Below are positions 38,556 to 46,962 of a stretch of 64,000 bases of DNA, in pieces. Location of the stretch: positions 124,001 to 188,000 of the forward strand of contig NZ_AUGO01000008.1 of NCBI RefSeq assembly GCF_000422705.1, in the 5' to 3' direction. The notes beneath the pieces are model-generated. The model did no database searches, had not been told where the DNA came from, and worked only from the letters and a program-made list of their open reading frames with translations. This DNA comes from Flavobacterium soli DSM 19725. Its GTDB lineage: Bacteria > Bacteroidota > Bacteroidia > Flavobacteriales > Flavobacteriaceae. The translations under genes and the position numbers were made by a program. Each line of letters opens with the position of its first letter. Position 1 is the first letter of the stretch.

Positions 38556-38696
38556 CTATTCTTTGGTTTCGTTAAATTTCTTCATGATAGCCGCCAGTTT
38601 TTCCTTGCGCAAAACTTCGGCCTCTTTTGCTTTTGCTTGAGCCTTATGCAACTTATCGTTGTGTTTCTTGATGTTCTTTTCGTTATTTCTGCCCAT
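38556..38696 (-). CDS. small Lys-rich protein, 46 residues
   Basis: The frame from the ATG at 38696 (MGRNNEKNIKKHNDKLHKAQ) to the stop at 38556-38558 encodes a highly charged single helix ending in AAIMKKFNETKE. It is packed between the DUF1543 gene (5-base gap) and the ychJ-like gene (1-base gap), all on the same strand. This packing and good codon use support it. Similar short proteins occur in Flavobacteria by recall; function unknown. Confidence 0.75.
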   Translation of the reverse strand: MGRNNEKNIKKHNDKLHKAQAKAKEAEVLRKEKLAAIMKKFNETKE

Positions 38697-38701
38697 GTGT
38701 T

Positions 38702-39265
38702 TTAGATTAATTTTGAAATCTTTAAATAGCCAATATGCAATTTGTCGGCTTTCGCCAAAGTATTTTCGGTAATCTTCAATTGATATTTTTCTTTTAATGA
38801 TGCACTCAGGATATCCTCGACTTTGAAGGCTTGGTCCACATCAATCCCAAACTGATCATCAATATGAGAAGCAGCTCCTTTAAATCCACAATGTTGGTAG
38901 AATGCCGTTTCCTTGGATTTTTTTATGGCTTTCGCCAAAGATGGAGCGACCGTCAAAATCTTATAGTGGTATTCTTCGAATTCGTCTTTTTTGTAACCGC
39001 CGAGATTTAGAAAAAAGAGGTGTTGTTCCGTTGCATTTGAAGCAGTTCGTTCTACCACTTCAATCGAAAATCCGTCGGTAGCAGTCACTTCCCTCCAAGC
39101 ATCAATGTGAATTTGTCCTTTGGCTTCAGGCCAAAACGCAATCATCTCTGGTAATAACTCCTTTAACGAAGTTCCTATCCCAAAAAATAGATCATGCTGT
39201 TCGGTTAGCCTTCCATCAGGAGTACAACCCAGCATTATCATATAAAGTTTCAAATTGTTTTCCAT
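38702..39265 (-). CDS. DUF1543 protein
   Basis: The 187-residue protein begins with LKLYMIMLGCTPDGRLTEQH, the DUF1543 start (LGCxPxGRxTEQHD), and has FGIGTSLKELLP, then QIHIDAWREV and LFFLNLGGYKKDEFEEYHY later. Function unknown; cytoplasmic. It is the first gene of an operon with the two following small genes. A promoter box lies only 5 bases before the ATG, so the message may be leaderless. Confidence 0.85.
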   Translation of the reverse strand: MENNLKLYMIMLGCTPDGRLTEQHDLFFGIGTSLKELLPEMIAFWPEAKGQIHIDAWREVTATDGFSIEVVERTASNATEQHLFFLNLGGYKKDEFEEYHYKILTVAPSLAKAIKKSKETAFYQHCGFKGAASHIDDQFGIDVDQAFKVEDILSASLKEKYQLKITENTLAKADKLHIGYLKISKLI

Positions 39266-39269
39266 ACCC

Positions 39270-39277
39270 CAAAGATA
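39270..39277 (-). promoter_or_regulatory. -7 box TATCTTTG very close to the DUF1543 start
   Basis: Minus-strand match to TAnnTTTG with only 4 bases between box and ATG. Transcription would start at or near the A of the ATG. Confidence 0.4.
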
Positions 39278-39409
39278 AGTTTTTCAGCGAAAGCGAAAGG
39301 TATTCAAGTTATTTCAGGTGGTAAAATCATAAGAATGAATTAAAATCGTGATAGGATTCAAACAGGGAAAGGGGTAATTTTAGGATTGTAAACCAAATAA
39401 AATAGCGTT

Positions 39410-40258
39410 ATGAAAAAGCCAACAAAATTCCCCGAACAATCCCAAAAATTACCAAGTCATGAGTTCCAGATGGATCCACAACCGGAAATTATACATCCTA
39501 ATTATAAAGGAAGCCATAAACTTAAAGGCAAAGTTGCCCTAATAACGGGAGGTGATAGCGGAATTGGCAGAAGCATTGCCGTGCATTTTGCAAGAGAAGG
39601 TGCAGATGTTGCTATTATTTACCTCAGCGAAAGCAAAGATGCCGAAGAAACGAAAAAACTTGTCGAAGCTGAAAACCAAAAATGTTTTCTTGTCGAAGGC
39701 GATTTGAGAGACGAAGCTTTCTGTAAAAAAGTCGTCCAGCAAACCATCAAAGAACTGGGAAACCTTAATATTTTGGTAAACAACGCTGCTGTACAATTTC
39801 CGAAATCCGACATTCAGGAAATCTCAAAAAAGAAATTGCTGGAAACATTTGAAACCAATGTGTATCCGTTCTTCTATGTTGTCAAGGAAAGTCTGCCACA
39901 TTTGCAAAAAGGCGACACGATTATCAATACAACCTCAGTGACGGCCTATCGTGGTAGCGAACATCTTTTGGATTATTCCAGTACGAAAGGGGCCATTGTT
40001 ACCTTCACGCGTTCCCTTTCAGCTATGTTGGCAAAACAAGGTATCCGAGTAAATGCAGTAGCTCCAGGACCCATTTGGACACCCTTAATTGTAGCCACTT
40101 TCAACAAGGTTTCAGATTTTGGGCAGGATACTCCAATGGGAAGAGCAGGACAGCCCTCGGAAGTTGGCCCCGCTTATGTATTCTTGGCCTCCGAAGACAG
40201 TAGTTATATCACCGGACAAATCATCCATGTCAACGGAGGTGAAATAGTAGGAAGTTAA
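39410..40258 (+). CDS. SDR oxidoreductase, YghA-type
   Basis: The 282-residue protein has a Pro-rich N-terminal extension (about 40 residues) typical of YghA-like enzymes, then a Rossmann fold: ALITGGDSGIGRSIAVHF near residue 43 (GxxxGxG), ILVNNAAVQ near 120 (NNA), and TSVTAYRGSEHLLDYSSTKG near 183 with the Ser, YxxxK catalytic residues (YSSTK). It reduces or oxidises sugars or aldehydes with NAD(P). It is often found in general stress regions. It converges with the YetF gene and overlaps it by 4 bases. Confidence 0.9.
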   Translation: MKKPTKFPEQSQKLPSHEFQMDPQPEIIHPNYKGSHKLKGKVALITGGDSGIGRSIAVHFAREGADVAIIYLSESKDAEETKKLVEAENQKCFLVEGDLRDEAFCKKVVQQTIKELGNLNILVNNAAVQFPKSDIQEISKKKLLETFETNVYPFFYVVKESLPHLQKGDTIINTTSVTAYRGSEHLLDYSSTKGAIVTFTRSLSAMLAKQGIRVNAVAPGPIWTPLIVATFNKVSDFGQDTPMGRAGQPSEVGPAYVFLASEDSSYITGQIIHVNGGEIVGS

Positions 40259-40956
40259 GTAATCCTGATGGTATTAATGGATTTTACCCATTTGTATTTG
40301 CTGCAAATGGTACACAAATGTTTGTCAGTTGCTTCGATTGTTTCGGTATTACCACAAAAAGAGCACGAATAGATATCCCTTTTCATGATTTGAATGTACT
40401 GTTCCTGATAGAGATGGGGCAAGATAGGCAAGCCATATTTCACCTCCTCATCCTTATAATAATATAAACTAATTTCGCCCGTAACCTCGATGAGAGCGAT
40501 TTCAATCTGCCCAAGATGGGACACGCTATATTGTCGCATTTCTGCAAAAAATTCATCATAGCCTAAAGGTTCGTTCTTGAAATTGGTAATCGAAAATCTT
40601 CCGTTCTTGACAAGACAGATTGGAGTTCCTTCAATCATCTTTTCAAATTGGTCACTTTTTAAGGCAAAATAGGTAGTGGCTTTATAGCAAAGAATAATGA
40701 CAATAAAAACAGTAAAAGCTGTCAGGATTCCCACTTCTTTATAAAACATTGGGTCGCCAGCTGCCGAACCAAGGCTGATGATGATAACCAACTCAAAAAC
40801 TGAAAGTTGCTTGACACCTCTCTTGCCCAAAATACGCAAGGCAATCAAGATCGCAACAAACATTATAATGGTCCGGAAGGCAATTTCAAACAGAAAAATC
40901 CATTCTTCTTTGCCTTTCAAAAGCAGGTCAAGATCAATTCCCGAGAGTAAGTTCAT
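40255..40956 (-). CDS. YetF/DUF421 membrane protein with C-terminal zinc-ribbon tail
   Basis: The 233-residue protein has three N-terminal helices (FRTIIMFVAILIALRILGKRG near residue 28, VGILTAFTVFIVIILCYKAT) and the YetF domain (GTPICLVKNGRFSITNFKNE near 124, EMRQYSVSHLGQIEIALIE). The last 40 residues contain CSFCG and CTIC, which form a possible zinc ribbon that ordinary YetF proteins lack. Role unknown; the family is linked to spore or stress membranes in other bacteria. Confidence 0.8.
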   Translation of the reverse strand: MNLLSGIDLDLLLKGKEEWIFLFEIAFRTIIMFVAILIALRILGKRGVKQLSVFELVIIISLGSAAGDPMFYKEVGILTAFTVFIVIILCYKATTYFALKSDQFEKMIEGTPICLVKNGRFSITNFKNEPLGYDEFFAEMRQYSVSHLGQIEIALIEVTGEISLYYYKDEEVKYGLPILPHLYQEQYIQIMKRDIYSCSFCGNTETIEATDKHLCTICSKYKWVKSINTIRIT

Positions 40957-41131
40957 TGTATGAAATTTAGAGTTGGAGTACTCTAAAGTAGTGAAAAAAT
41001 CAATTGAATTTCAAGATGATTTAATCTTATAAGGTTAGGTTGTAATACTATAAACCTATGCAAACTAAAAATTGAAACTTTGTATAGATCAACAATCTAA
41101 ATCATTATTAATTTATCTAAATAAAACTGTT

Positions 41132-41767
41132 ATGAAAACAACCACAAAAAATGCAACCACAAAAAGTACTGCAACAAGAACTGCTTCAAAAAAAGCTACA
41201 GCTTCAGCAGCAGCAAAAAAAGCTACAGCAAAGACTACAACCCCAAAATCAATGGTAAAGGCAAAATCATCGGCAGCTGATGGTTTGAGAGAACTTTTCG
41301 AAGACGGATTAAAAGACCTCTATTGGGCGGAAAAAGCCTTGACCAAAGCCTTGCCTAAAATGGCCAAGAATGCTACAACTCCAGAGCTAGTGAAAGCTAT
41401 CGAGAGTCATTTGAAAGAGACCGAAGAGCATATTGACCGTTTGGAACAAGTTTTCAAATCGATAGGCAAAAAAGCGGTTGCTAAAAAATGTGACGCAATG
41501 GACGGCTTGATCAAGGAAGGCGAAAGCATCATGGAAGAGACTGAAATTGGTGTCGTGAGAGATGCAGGAATCATTGCCGCTTCCCAAAAAGTAGAGCATT
41601 ATGAAATTGCAAGCTACGGAACGCTTTATGCTTTTGCTACAACATTAGGAGAAAAAGAAGCTGCTGATCTTCTTGCTACAACCCTTCAAGAGGAAAAGGA
41701 CTGTGATGTGAAATTGACGGAAATCGCTTTGGCATCCATCAATGTTGATGCCGCTGATGAGGAATAG
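41132..41767 (+). CDS. DUF892 ferritin-like protein with histone-H1-like N-terminal tail
   Basis: From the ATG at 41132 (MKTTTKNATTKSTATRTASK) the protein has 211 residues. The first 50 are a Lys/Ala/Thr-rich tail resembling histone H1 or HupB tails. The rest is the YciE/YciF (DUF892) ferritin-like bundle: LRELFEDGLKDLYWAEKAL near residue 52, HLKETEEHIDRLEQVF near 92, and KVEHYEIASYGTL near 151, with the Glu/His metal ligands. It probably helps against oxidative stress. The tail suggests DNA binding, so the protein could act like a Dps (inference). It lies in the run that contains catalase. Confidence 0.85.
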   Translation: MKTTTKNATTKSTATRTASKKATASAAAKKATAKTTTPKSMVKAKSSAADGLRELFEDGLKDLYWAEKALTKALPKMAKNATTPELVKAIESHLKETEEHIDRLEQVFKSIGKKAVAKKCDAMDGLIKEGESIMEETEIGVVRDAGIIAASQKVEHYEIASYGTLYAFATTLGEKEAADLLATTLQEEKDCDVKLTEIALASINVDAADEE

Positions 41768-41896
41768 GCAACAGGTTTGGGCGAAATGGTAATTTTATAA
41801 ACTTTGACGGAAATTGTATAAACTCGATTTTGGCATAAAATATATTTTTGTCTCTATAGTAATCCCAAATTCTACCAAACCTCAAAACATACCACT

Positions 41897-42049
41897 ATGA
41901 AAGCAATTAACTTAAAGATCGTGACCTACCTCTTTGTGGTACTATTTGCCGGCTATGCAACCACATCTTGTGAGTCCTGTGACGACGGAAATAACTTCGA
42001 AGATCAAGAAGCAACACTAGTGACCGATACACTTTCGGTTCAAGAATAA
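41897..42049 (+). CDS. small lipoprotein, 50 residues
   Basis: The ATG at 41897 opens a signal sequence (MKAINLKIVTYLFVVLFAGY) and a lipobox-like TTSC, then a short acidic, Cys-containing part (CESCDDGNNFEDQ). It ends at a strong terminator. No family is recognised. The clear lipoprotein design and the terminator support a real gene. Confidence 0.7.
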   Translation: MKAINLKIVTYLFVVLFAGYATTSCESCDDGNNFEDQEATLVTDTLSVQE

Positions 42050-42052
42050 AGC

Positions 42053-42083
42053 AAAAGCCTGTATGTTCATACAGGCTTTTTTA
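42053..42083 (+). terminator. rho-independent terminator
   Basis: AAAAGCCTGTA and TACAGGCTTTT form the stem, followed by a T run, 3 bases after the small lipoprotein stop. Confidence 0.85.
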
Positions 42084-42092
42084 TTTGCAAAA

Positions 42093-42389
42093 TTAATTTC
42101 TAATCGGCTTCTGCTTTTTGACTGTATCTCCCACAATAGGAGCCATCTTTTCAGGATTTACCTGTGTTTGGTTCCGGCTACTTCCTTTGTCTTTAGCCTG
42201 TTTCTCGGCGTCAACTTCACTTTTACTTTGCATTTCAGGAACTTCCACTTTATTCGCTCGATTTATATCGGTTGCAGTAGGGGTAATTCTCCGTGTGCCA
42301 ATAGTATCCGTTGTAGTAGTTCGTTTTTCCTGGGCATTTGCTCCAATGGCAAATAACAACAGCATGCCCAAAATCATTTTCTTTTTCAT
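42093..42389 (-). CDS. small secreted hydrophilic protein
   Basis: The 98-residue product has a signal peptide (MKKKMILGMLLLFAIGANAQ) and a mature part of low complexity, rich in Lys, Thr, Gln and Asp. No domain is recognised. It begins ATTGCTATGAA, the same start context as three other genes in this region. Confidence 0.7.
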   Translation of the reverse strand: MKKKMILGMLLLFAIGANAQEKRTTTTDTIGTRRITPTATDINRANKVEVPEMQSKSEVDAEKQAKDKGSSRNQTQVNPEKMAPIVGDTVKKQKPIRN

Positions 42390-42421
42390 AGCAATACATT
42401 TTTAAGTTTATCGAATAAAAA

Positions 42422-42443
42422 GGCGGAAGCCGAAACCTCCGCC
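42422..42443 (-). terminator. terminator after the 42469 gene
   Basis: GGCGGA and TCCGCC form a GC-rich stem followed on the minus strand by a T run, downstream of the 85-residue gene. Confidence 0.7.
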
Positions 42444-42468
42444 CCAAAAACTAAAACAAAAAACCTAA

Positions 42469-42726
42469 TCACGGAATTCCGATAGTCTCGTCCCCTTGAT
42501 CCTTGTCGTCGGGAAGTGAGTCATCGTCCTTGTTCCGCAGATTATCCTTCATAATCCTTTCGAAAGTGATATCGTCTGGAATGTGTTTTAGATATTCTTT
42601 TGAATCATCCTCAAGATTAACATGATGAGTTGGGATTCGATTTACATTTATATATAAACCTTCAGAAATTTTTCTTGCAATACCTTTGATATTTTCCTCT
42701 TTGTTGTGGTCCTCCGCATTTTTCAT
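42469..42726 (-). CDS. small acidic protein downstream of catalase
   Basis: The 85-residue protein is strongly charged (KNAEDHNKEENIKGIARKIS at the start) with a central VNRIPTHHVNLEDDSKEYLK and an Asp-rich end. No signal peptide or family is seen. It starts 10 bases after katE in the same direction, so it is co-transcribed with it and may belong to the same stress response. Confidence 0.7.
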   Translation of the reverse strand: MKNAEDHNKEENIKGIARKISEGLYINVNRIPTHHVNLEDDSKEYLKHIPDDITFERIMKDNLRNKDDDSLPDDKDQGDETIGIP

Positions 42727-42736
42727 AGCACTATAT

Positions 42737-44902
42737 TTAAGTTAAGGGTTTTTCTCTAATCCAAAATCGATGTTCGCCCATGGCACTGATAAAATCTGCA
42801 GTTAAACTTGCCTTGGTAGTATCACTGGTAATGATGCCTTGCTCTTCAAGTTTGGCTTCAGACAATTGAAGAACAAAGTTCGTTTCATTAAGCAATAAAA
42901 TTCCTTCTTGATCGGCTCCAATAACTTTGCAGTGTTTGTAAGTATCGTTCAAGAATTCAGGTATTTTTTCTTCTTCTTTCAATCGGTCGATGCTCGCTTC
43001 TCCCGCAGGAATAAAAACGGCATCAAATAAAACCGAAGAAACGGTCAAAAGATTGTGATCTACTTTCAATTCCTTTCCTTCGGCCGTTTTGATGGCTGTA
43101 GCATTTGTTCCGATGATTTTTACAGTAGCTCCTTCTTTTTCAAGGGCAGCTTTCATGGTGTTCACAGAGTTTCCGTCAACGCCATCAGCACATAGGAAGG
43201 CTACTTGTCTAGATTCGATGGTATCAGAGTTCAGCTTGTTCTTGATCATGCTCAAAGCATCCGAAGTTTGGGCATATTTAACCAATGGTTTTGGCTCCTG
43301 TTTGCCTTTATCGTCTGCCCCAACTCCATGATTCATAGGTCTTTCTGGTGATCGAGGCACTTGCATGCCTAATCCTTTTGCTACGGCTTTCGCCAAATTT
43401 GTATCGACTTGAGACAAAAGACCTAACATTCGTTCACGAATCGCTGGAACTTCTACCTTGCTCAATTCAAATCGCAAGGCATTGATGATATGGTCTTGCT
43501 CTACTTGTGTTTGGCTTTCAAAAAACAATTTGGCTTGACTGAAATGATCTGCAAAGCTTTCACTTCTTTCCCTCACTTTCTTCGCATCTATTCTCTCATT
43601 ATAGCTTTCAAATCCGCCTTCAGCAATCTTAGCTTGAAAAGGACAACCTCCTCCTAAAGAATTGGGATGATAACTCACCCGACCTACATTTATTTCCTGA
43701 CGCATGTGGCCATCACGTTGGTTATTGTGCATCGGTGCTATTGGTCGGTTAATTGGAATTTCGTGAAAGTTGGGGCTTCCCAAACGTGAAAGCTGGGTGT
43801 CTGTATAGGAGAATAATCTTCCTTGAAGTAGGGGATCATTTGTAAAATCTATTCCTGGAACAATATGGCCTGGATGAAAGGCGACTTGTTCGGTTTCGGC
43901 AAAGAAGTTATCGGGGTTGCGGTTCAATACCATTTTCCCTATGATGGTTACGGGAACCAATTCTTCGGGAACAATCTTGGTGGGGTCGAGTAAATCGAAG
44001 TCAAATTTATGCTCATCGGCTTCAGGAATAACTTGAACGCCTAGTTCCCATTCTGGAAAACTACCGCTTTCGATGGCTTCCCATAAATCTCTCCTATGAA
44101 AATCAGGATCATTACCTGAAATTTTTACGGCTTCGTCCCACACTACTGCATGAGTACCTAATTTTGGTTTCCAATGAAATTTCACAAAGCTCGATTCGTT
44201 CTTTTTATTGATAAATCGAAATGTATGCACTCCAAAACCTTCCATCATTCTATAGCTTCTTGGTATGGCTCGGTCAGACATTGCCCACATGATCATGTGC
44301 ATGGACTCGGGCATGAGCGAAATAAAATCCCAAAAAGTATCGTGGGCAGAGGCGGCTTGAGGCATTTCATGGTGTGGTTCGGGCTTTACAGCGTGAACCA
44401 AATCGGGAAACTTGGCAGCATCCTGAATAAAAAAGATGGGTATATTGTTTCCCACAAGATCAAAATTTCCTTCTTCAGTATAAAATTTTACAGCAAATCC
44501 ACGAACATCGCGTGCCATATCTGTAGAACCTCTAAATCCAGCTACGGTCGAAAATCTAACGAAGACTGGCGTCGTCGAATTGGCATCTTGCAAAAATCCT
44601 GCTTTCGAATATTTTTTGGCTTCGGCATTGGGCTGAAAATAACCGTGTGCTGCCGATCCTCTTGCATGTACAATTCGTTCCGGTATGCGTTCGTGGTCAA
44701 AGTGGGTAATCTTTTCGCGAAGGATAAAATCCTCCAATAAGGATGGACCTCGATCGCCTGCTTTTAGCGAATTGTTGTCATCGTTCACCTTTACGCCTTG
44801 ATCAGTAGTCATGAATTGATCTGTCCCGTCTGATTTGTTGTAGGCAAGATCCTTTTGTTTGGCATTTTCTTCCAGATTACGATTTGCGTCGTTTTTTTTC
44901 AT
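42737..44902 (-). CDS. katE: large-subunit catalase HPII
   Basis: From the ATG at 44902 (MKKNDANRN) the protein has 721 residues, the size of clade 2 catalases. The heme pocket is complete: distal His in [14 protein letters not shown] near residue 80, Asn in [15 protein letters not shown] near 152, and the proximal Tyr in [14 protein letters not shown] near 370. A C-terminal flavodoxin-like domain ([13 protein letters not shown] near 585) is also present as in HPII. It breaks down hydrogen peroxide. The start context TTGCTATG is shared with neighbours. The preceding stretch 44903-45042 has no clear TAnnTTTG box. Confidence 0.95.
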   Translation of the reverse strand: MKKNDANRNLEENAKQKDLAYNKSDGTDQFMTTDQGVKVNDDNNSLKAGDRGPSLLEDFILREKITHFDHERIPERIVHARGSAAHGYFQPNAEAKKYSKAGFLQDANSTTPVFVRFSTVAGFRGSTDMARDVRGFAVKFYTEEGNFDLVGNNIPIFFIQDAAKFPDLVHAVKPEPHHEMPQAASAHDTFWDFISLMPESMHMIMWAMSDRAIPRSYRMMEGFGVHTFRFINKKNESSFVKFHWKPKLGTHAVVWDEAVKISGNDPDFHRRDLWEAIESGSFPEWELGVQVIPEADEHKFDFDLLDPTKIVPEELVPVTIIGKMVLNRNPDNFFAETEQVAFHPGHIVPGIDFTNDPLLQGRLFSYTDTQLSRLGSPNFHEIPINRPIAPMHNNQRDGHMRQEINVGRVSYHPNSLGGGCPFQAKIAEGGFESYNERIDAKKVRERSESFADHFSQAKLFFESQTQVEQDHIINALRFELSKVEVPAIRERMLGLLSQVDTNLAKAVAKGLGMQVPRSPERPMNHGVGADDKGKQEPKPLVKYAQTSDALSMIKNKLNSDTIESRQVAFLCADGVDGNSVNTMKAALEKEGATVKIIGTNATAIKTAEGKELKVDHNLLTVSSVLFDAVFIPAGEASIDRLKEEEKIPEFLNDTYKHCKVIGADQEGILLLNETNFVLQLSEAKLEEQGIITSDTTKASLTADFISAMGEHRFWIREKPLT

Positions 44903-45042
44903 AGCAATGGTTTTTTTTGGGTTGTGCAGTATACTATTTGTAATACCATAAAGTTCCTGCTTTAGGTTCACATGATTTTATGGAATTCATACTTAAAGTT
45001 GTAGGATTTCGCTGTAGCGAAAATAGGGTGGAACATCACCCT

Positions 45043-45387
45043 TTATTTGTGTCGGCCTGTCCTGCTGTTTTCAGCATCCCAATCTTGGGTGCTATCATTT
45101 CGATCCCTGTTGTCAATCTCGTTAATCTCTTCCTTCAAATCTTGATCAGGGTGTTCTTTCTTTTGCTCCTGTAGCTTGATGGTTCCCTCATCTACCTGCG
45201 AGAGGTTGTCCTCGATCTTTTCATCTTGAGGATCTTGGGTAGAAGCTCTTCCAAATTCGCTTTCGCGGATGTCAATCTTCTCCTGCGATTTCAATTTCTT
45301 GCCAGGATGTTCAGTATTCACTTCGTCTGGATGAATCGCTCTTGGACGATCTTCTCTTTCTTCTTCATGTCGGTCATTTGTGTTCAT
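45043..45387 (-). CDS. very hydrophilic disordered protein
   Basis: The 114-residue product is nearly all Asp, Glu, Lys, Arg and Gln (HEEEREDRPRAIHPDEVNTE near the start), with no hydrophobic core. It is probably an intrinsically disordered stress protein, similar in composition to the 21393 product. A short TTTCGCT/AGCGAAA hairpin lies at 45007-45022 after its stop. No family is recognised. Confidence 0.6.
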   Translation of the reverse strand: MNTNDRHEEEREDRPRAIHPDEVNTEHPGKKLKSQEKIDIRESEFGRASTQDPQDEKIEDNLSQVDEGTIKLQEQKKEHPDQDLKEEINEIDNRDRNDSTQDWDAENSRTGRHK

Positions 45388-45414
45388 AATAGTAAGGTTT
45401 TGGATGAATAAAAA

Positions 45415-45451
45415 ACACCAAAACGTTCCATAAAACGGCTCATTTTGGTGT
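45415..45451 (-). terminator. terminator for the DUF2892-SRPBCC gene
   Basis: ACACCAAAA and TTTTGGTGT are the arms; the minus strand continues in a T run. It lies between the 45688 gene stop and the 45387 gene start. Confidence 0.6.
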
Positions 45452-45516
45452 CATTCAAATGGATTATTGTTACAAATTGGTTTTGAAATCATTACTAGAG
45501 TTCCTTAGAAAATAAA

Positions 45517-45638
45517 CCACATAGAAAAATAATAAGAAAAGAAAATTTTAACCCAATTTAGGGCTTATGATAGCAGTGTGCAACTATGTAAAATGAAATT
45601 TCTTTTCAACTTAAACAAAGCATTATAGTTCTATGTGG
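45517..45638. repeat. 122-bp segment bounded by 10-bp inverted repeats
   Basis: CCACATAGAA (45517-45526) and TTCTATGTGG (45629-45638) bound a gene-free AT-rich segment within the 300-base gap 45388-45687. It resembles a small non-coding inverted-repeat element; no transposase is present. No target duplication was recognised. Confidence 0.5.
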
Positions 45639-45687
45639 CTCTAAAGGGATATGAAATGACTTTCGTCATCGTATTGATTTTATGCTT

Positions 45688-46497
45688 TTAAACAGATATT
45701 ACTTCCTGTCCGGTTTCTAAAAATGATTTTAGATTCTGGATGTCATCTTTCACTATTTTTTCAAAATACGGATTCAACCATTTGGCAGCAGTTTCTCCTG
45801 CCACCCCAAGTGGAGCATGATAGGAAATGGTTACATCAAGTTCAGTACCGCCAGTTCCGTTCTCTTTAAATAAAATTTTACCAGCATTGTCTACGGTTGA
45901 GCCTGGAAGCGAATGCCAGCTTAACATCTTTCCTGGCTCGTCCATTAAGATATTGGCATCCCAGCTAATGGTTCCAATTCCTCCCGGACCTTTGGCTGTC
46001 CAATGTGACGTCACACTGTTCTTTTCCTCCACCTTTTCCAAATGTTTCATGAATTTGGGTAGGTTTTCTAAATTTCTCCAGAAATCATATACCTCATGAA
46101 CCGGCAAGCCAATTTGCACAGATGTTCTAATGTTTACATTACTGCTCTTCAAGAAATTAGTCTTTCCTGCCATATCATACATTGGACAATAACCTGTGAT
46201 ACCTCTGGCAAGCATGGTTGTTCCTGCAATACTTTGAGCTGCACTCTTGTTTTTACCACTAAGGCCTTTACAGAGCAAGTATCCTCCAGCGGCAACCATG
46301 AGGATGCGTTCAACGGTACTCACATTTACCTTAACTCCGGGAATGATACTGTCTTTAGGACAATTTTGGTTAAGAATCTTGTTGCAATCCTCCTCAGAAA
46401 AATTAGCATATCGGTTAGGATCAGTGCCACTATCATCCCTTTTCATAAAATGTGTACTTTCAGGAGTTGTTTTCGTTTCTTCTGTTAAAGTATTCAT
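45688..46497 (-). CDS. DUF2892 + SRPBCC fusion protein
   Basis: The 269-residue protein has a hydrophilic start, a YgaP-like DUF2892 part with two membrane helices (VNVSTVERILMVAAGGYLLC near residue 57, GTTMLARGITGYCPMYDM), then a SRPBCC/START-like domain from about 120 (VQIGLPVHEVYDFWRNLENL, SHWTAKGPGG). The SRPBCC pocket would face one side of the membrane and bind a hydrophobic ligand. The architecture is common in stress regions of soil bacteria by recall. The start context TTGCTATG is shared with katE. Confidence 0.85.
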   Translation of the reverse strand: MNTLTEETKTTPESTHFMKRDDSGTDPNRYANFSEEDCNKILNQNCPKDSIIPGVKVNVSTVERILMVAAGGYLLCKGLSGKNKSAAQSIAGTTMLARGITGYCPMYDMAGKTNFLKSSNVNIRTSVQIGLPVHEVYDFWRNLENLPKFMKHLEKVEEKNSVTSHWTAKGPGGIGTISWDANILMDEPGKMLSWHSLPGSTVDNAGKILFKENGTGGTELDVTISYHAPLGVAGETAAKWLNPYFEKIVKDDIQNLKSFLETGQEVISV

Positions 46498-46710
46498 AGC
46501 AATTATTTTTTAAAGTGTTGTTTAATTTTGGTTTGGAAGCTTCTTTACAAATTTATTTCTAATGCCTTCAAAATGATTACAGTAAATGCTGATTTTGTTG
46601 CAAGATTTCAATCACTGCTTTTACAGATGTTAAAATAGATTGTATTATGGTGCTTGTTTATCCTTTTTAAAATTTTTAGCAGTATAAAGAATGATTAGAC
46701 TATTGGGAGC

Positions 46711-46962
46711 GAAATTTAGCTCATGGTGCATAAACACTCGACGGATGCCTGCACGGAGTGAACGGATGCCTACACGGAGTGAACGGATGCTTACACGGAG
46801 TGAACAGATGACCACACGGAGTGAACAGTTATTTATACGGAGAAAACAAAGGTTTGCACAAAGAACAACTATACTCAAACGGAGAGCTTTTTTCTTTACG
46901 CTAATCAAAAAATGTTTTACCCTAATTGAAAAGTTGCTCATGCGAATTGAAAAATAGCCTGT
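46711..46962 (-). repeat. degenerate tandem array, strict 21-bp period, 12 units
   Basis: Cut in 21-base units from 46711, the phase is kept for 12 units. Four central units (46753-46836) share ACGGAGTGAAC at unit positions 1-11, three later ones keep parts of it (46837, 46858, 46879), and the last ones change to AATTGA at positions 4-9 (46921, 46942). Read on the minus strand the fixed core is TCAATT or TCACTC, matching the core of the 8928-9305 array. Both strands stay open over it only because 21 is a multiple of 3, which makes spurious seven-residue repeat frames. It lies between divergent SRPBCC genes. Confidence 0.8.

Noticed and set aside
44174..44740. 188-codon frame opposite katE
   Set aside because: It is fully contained in the catalase coding region on the other strand and shows no family feature.
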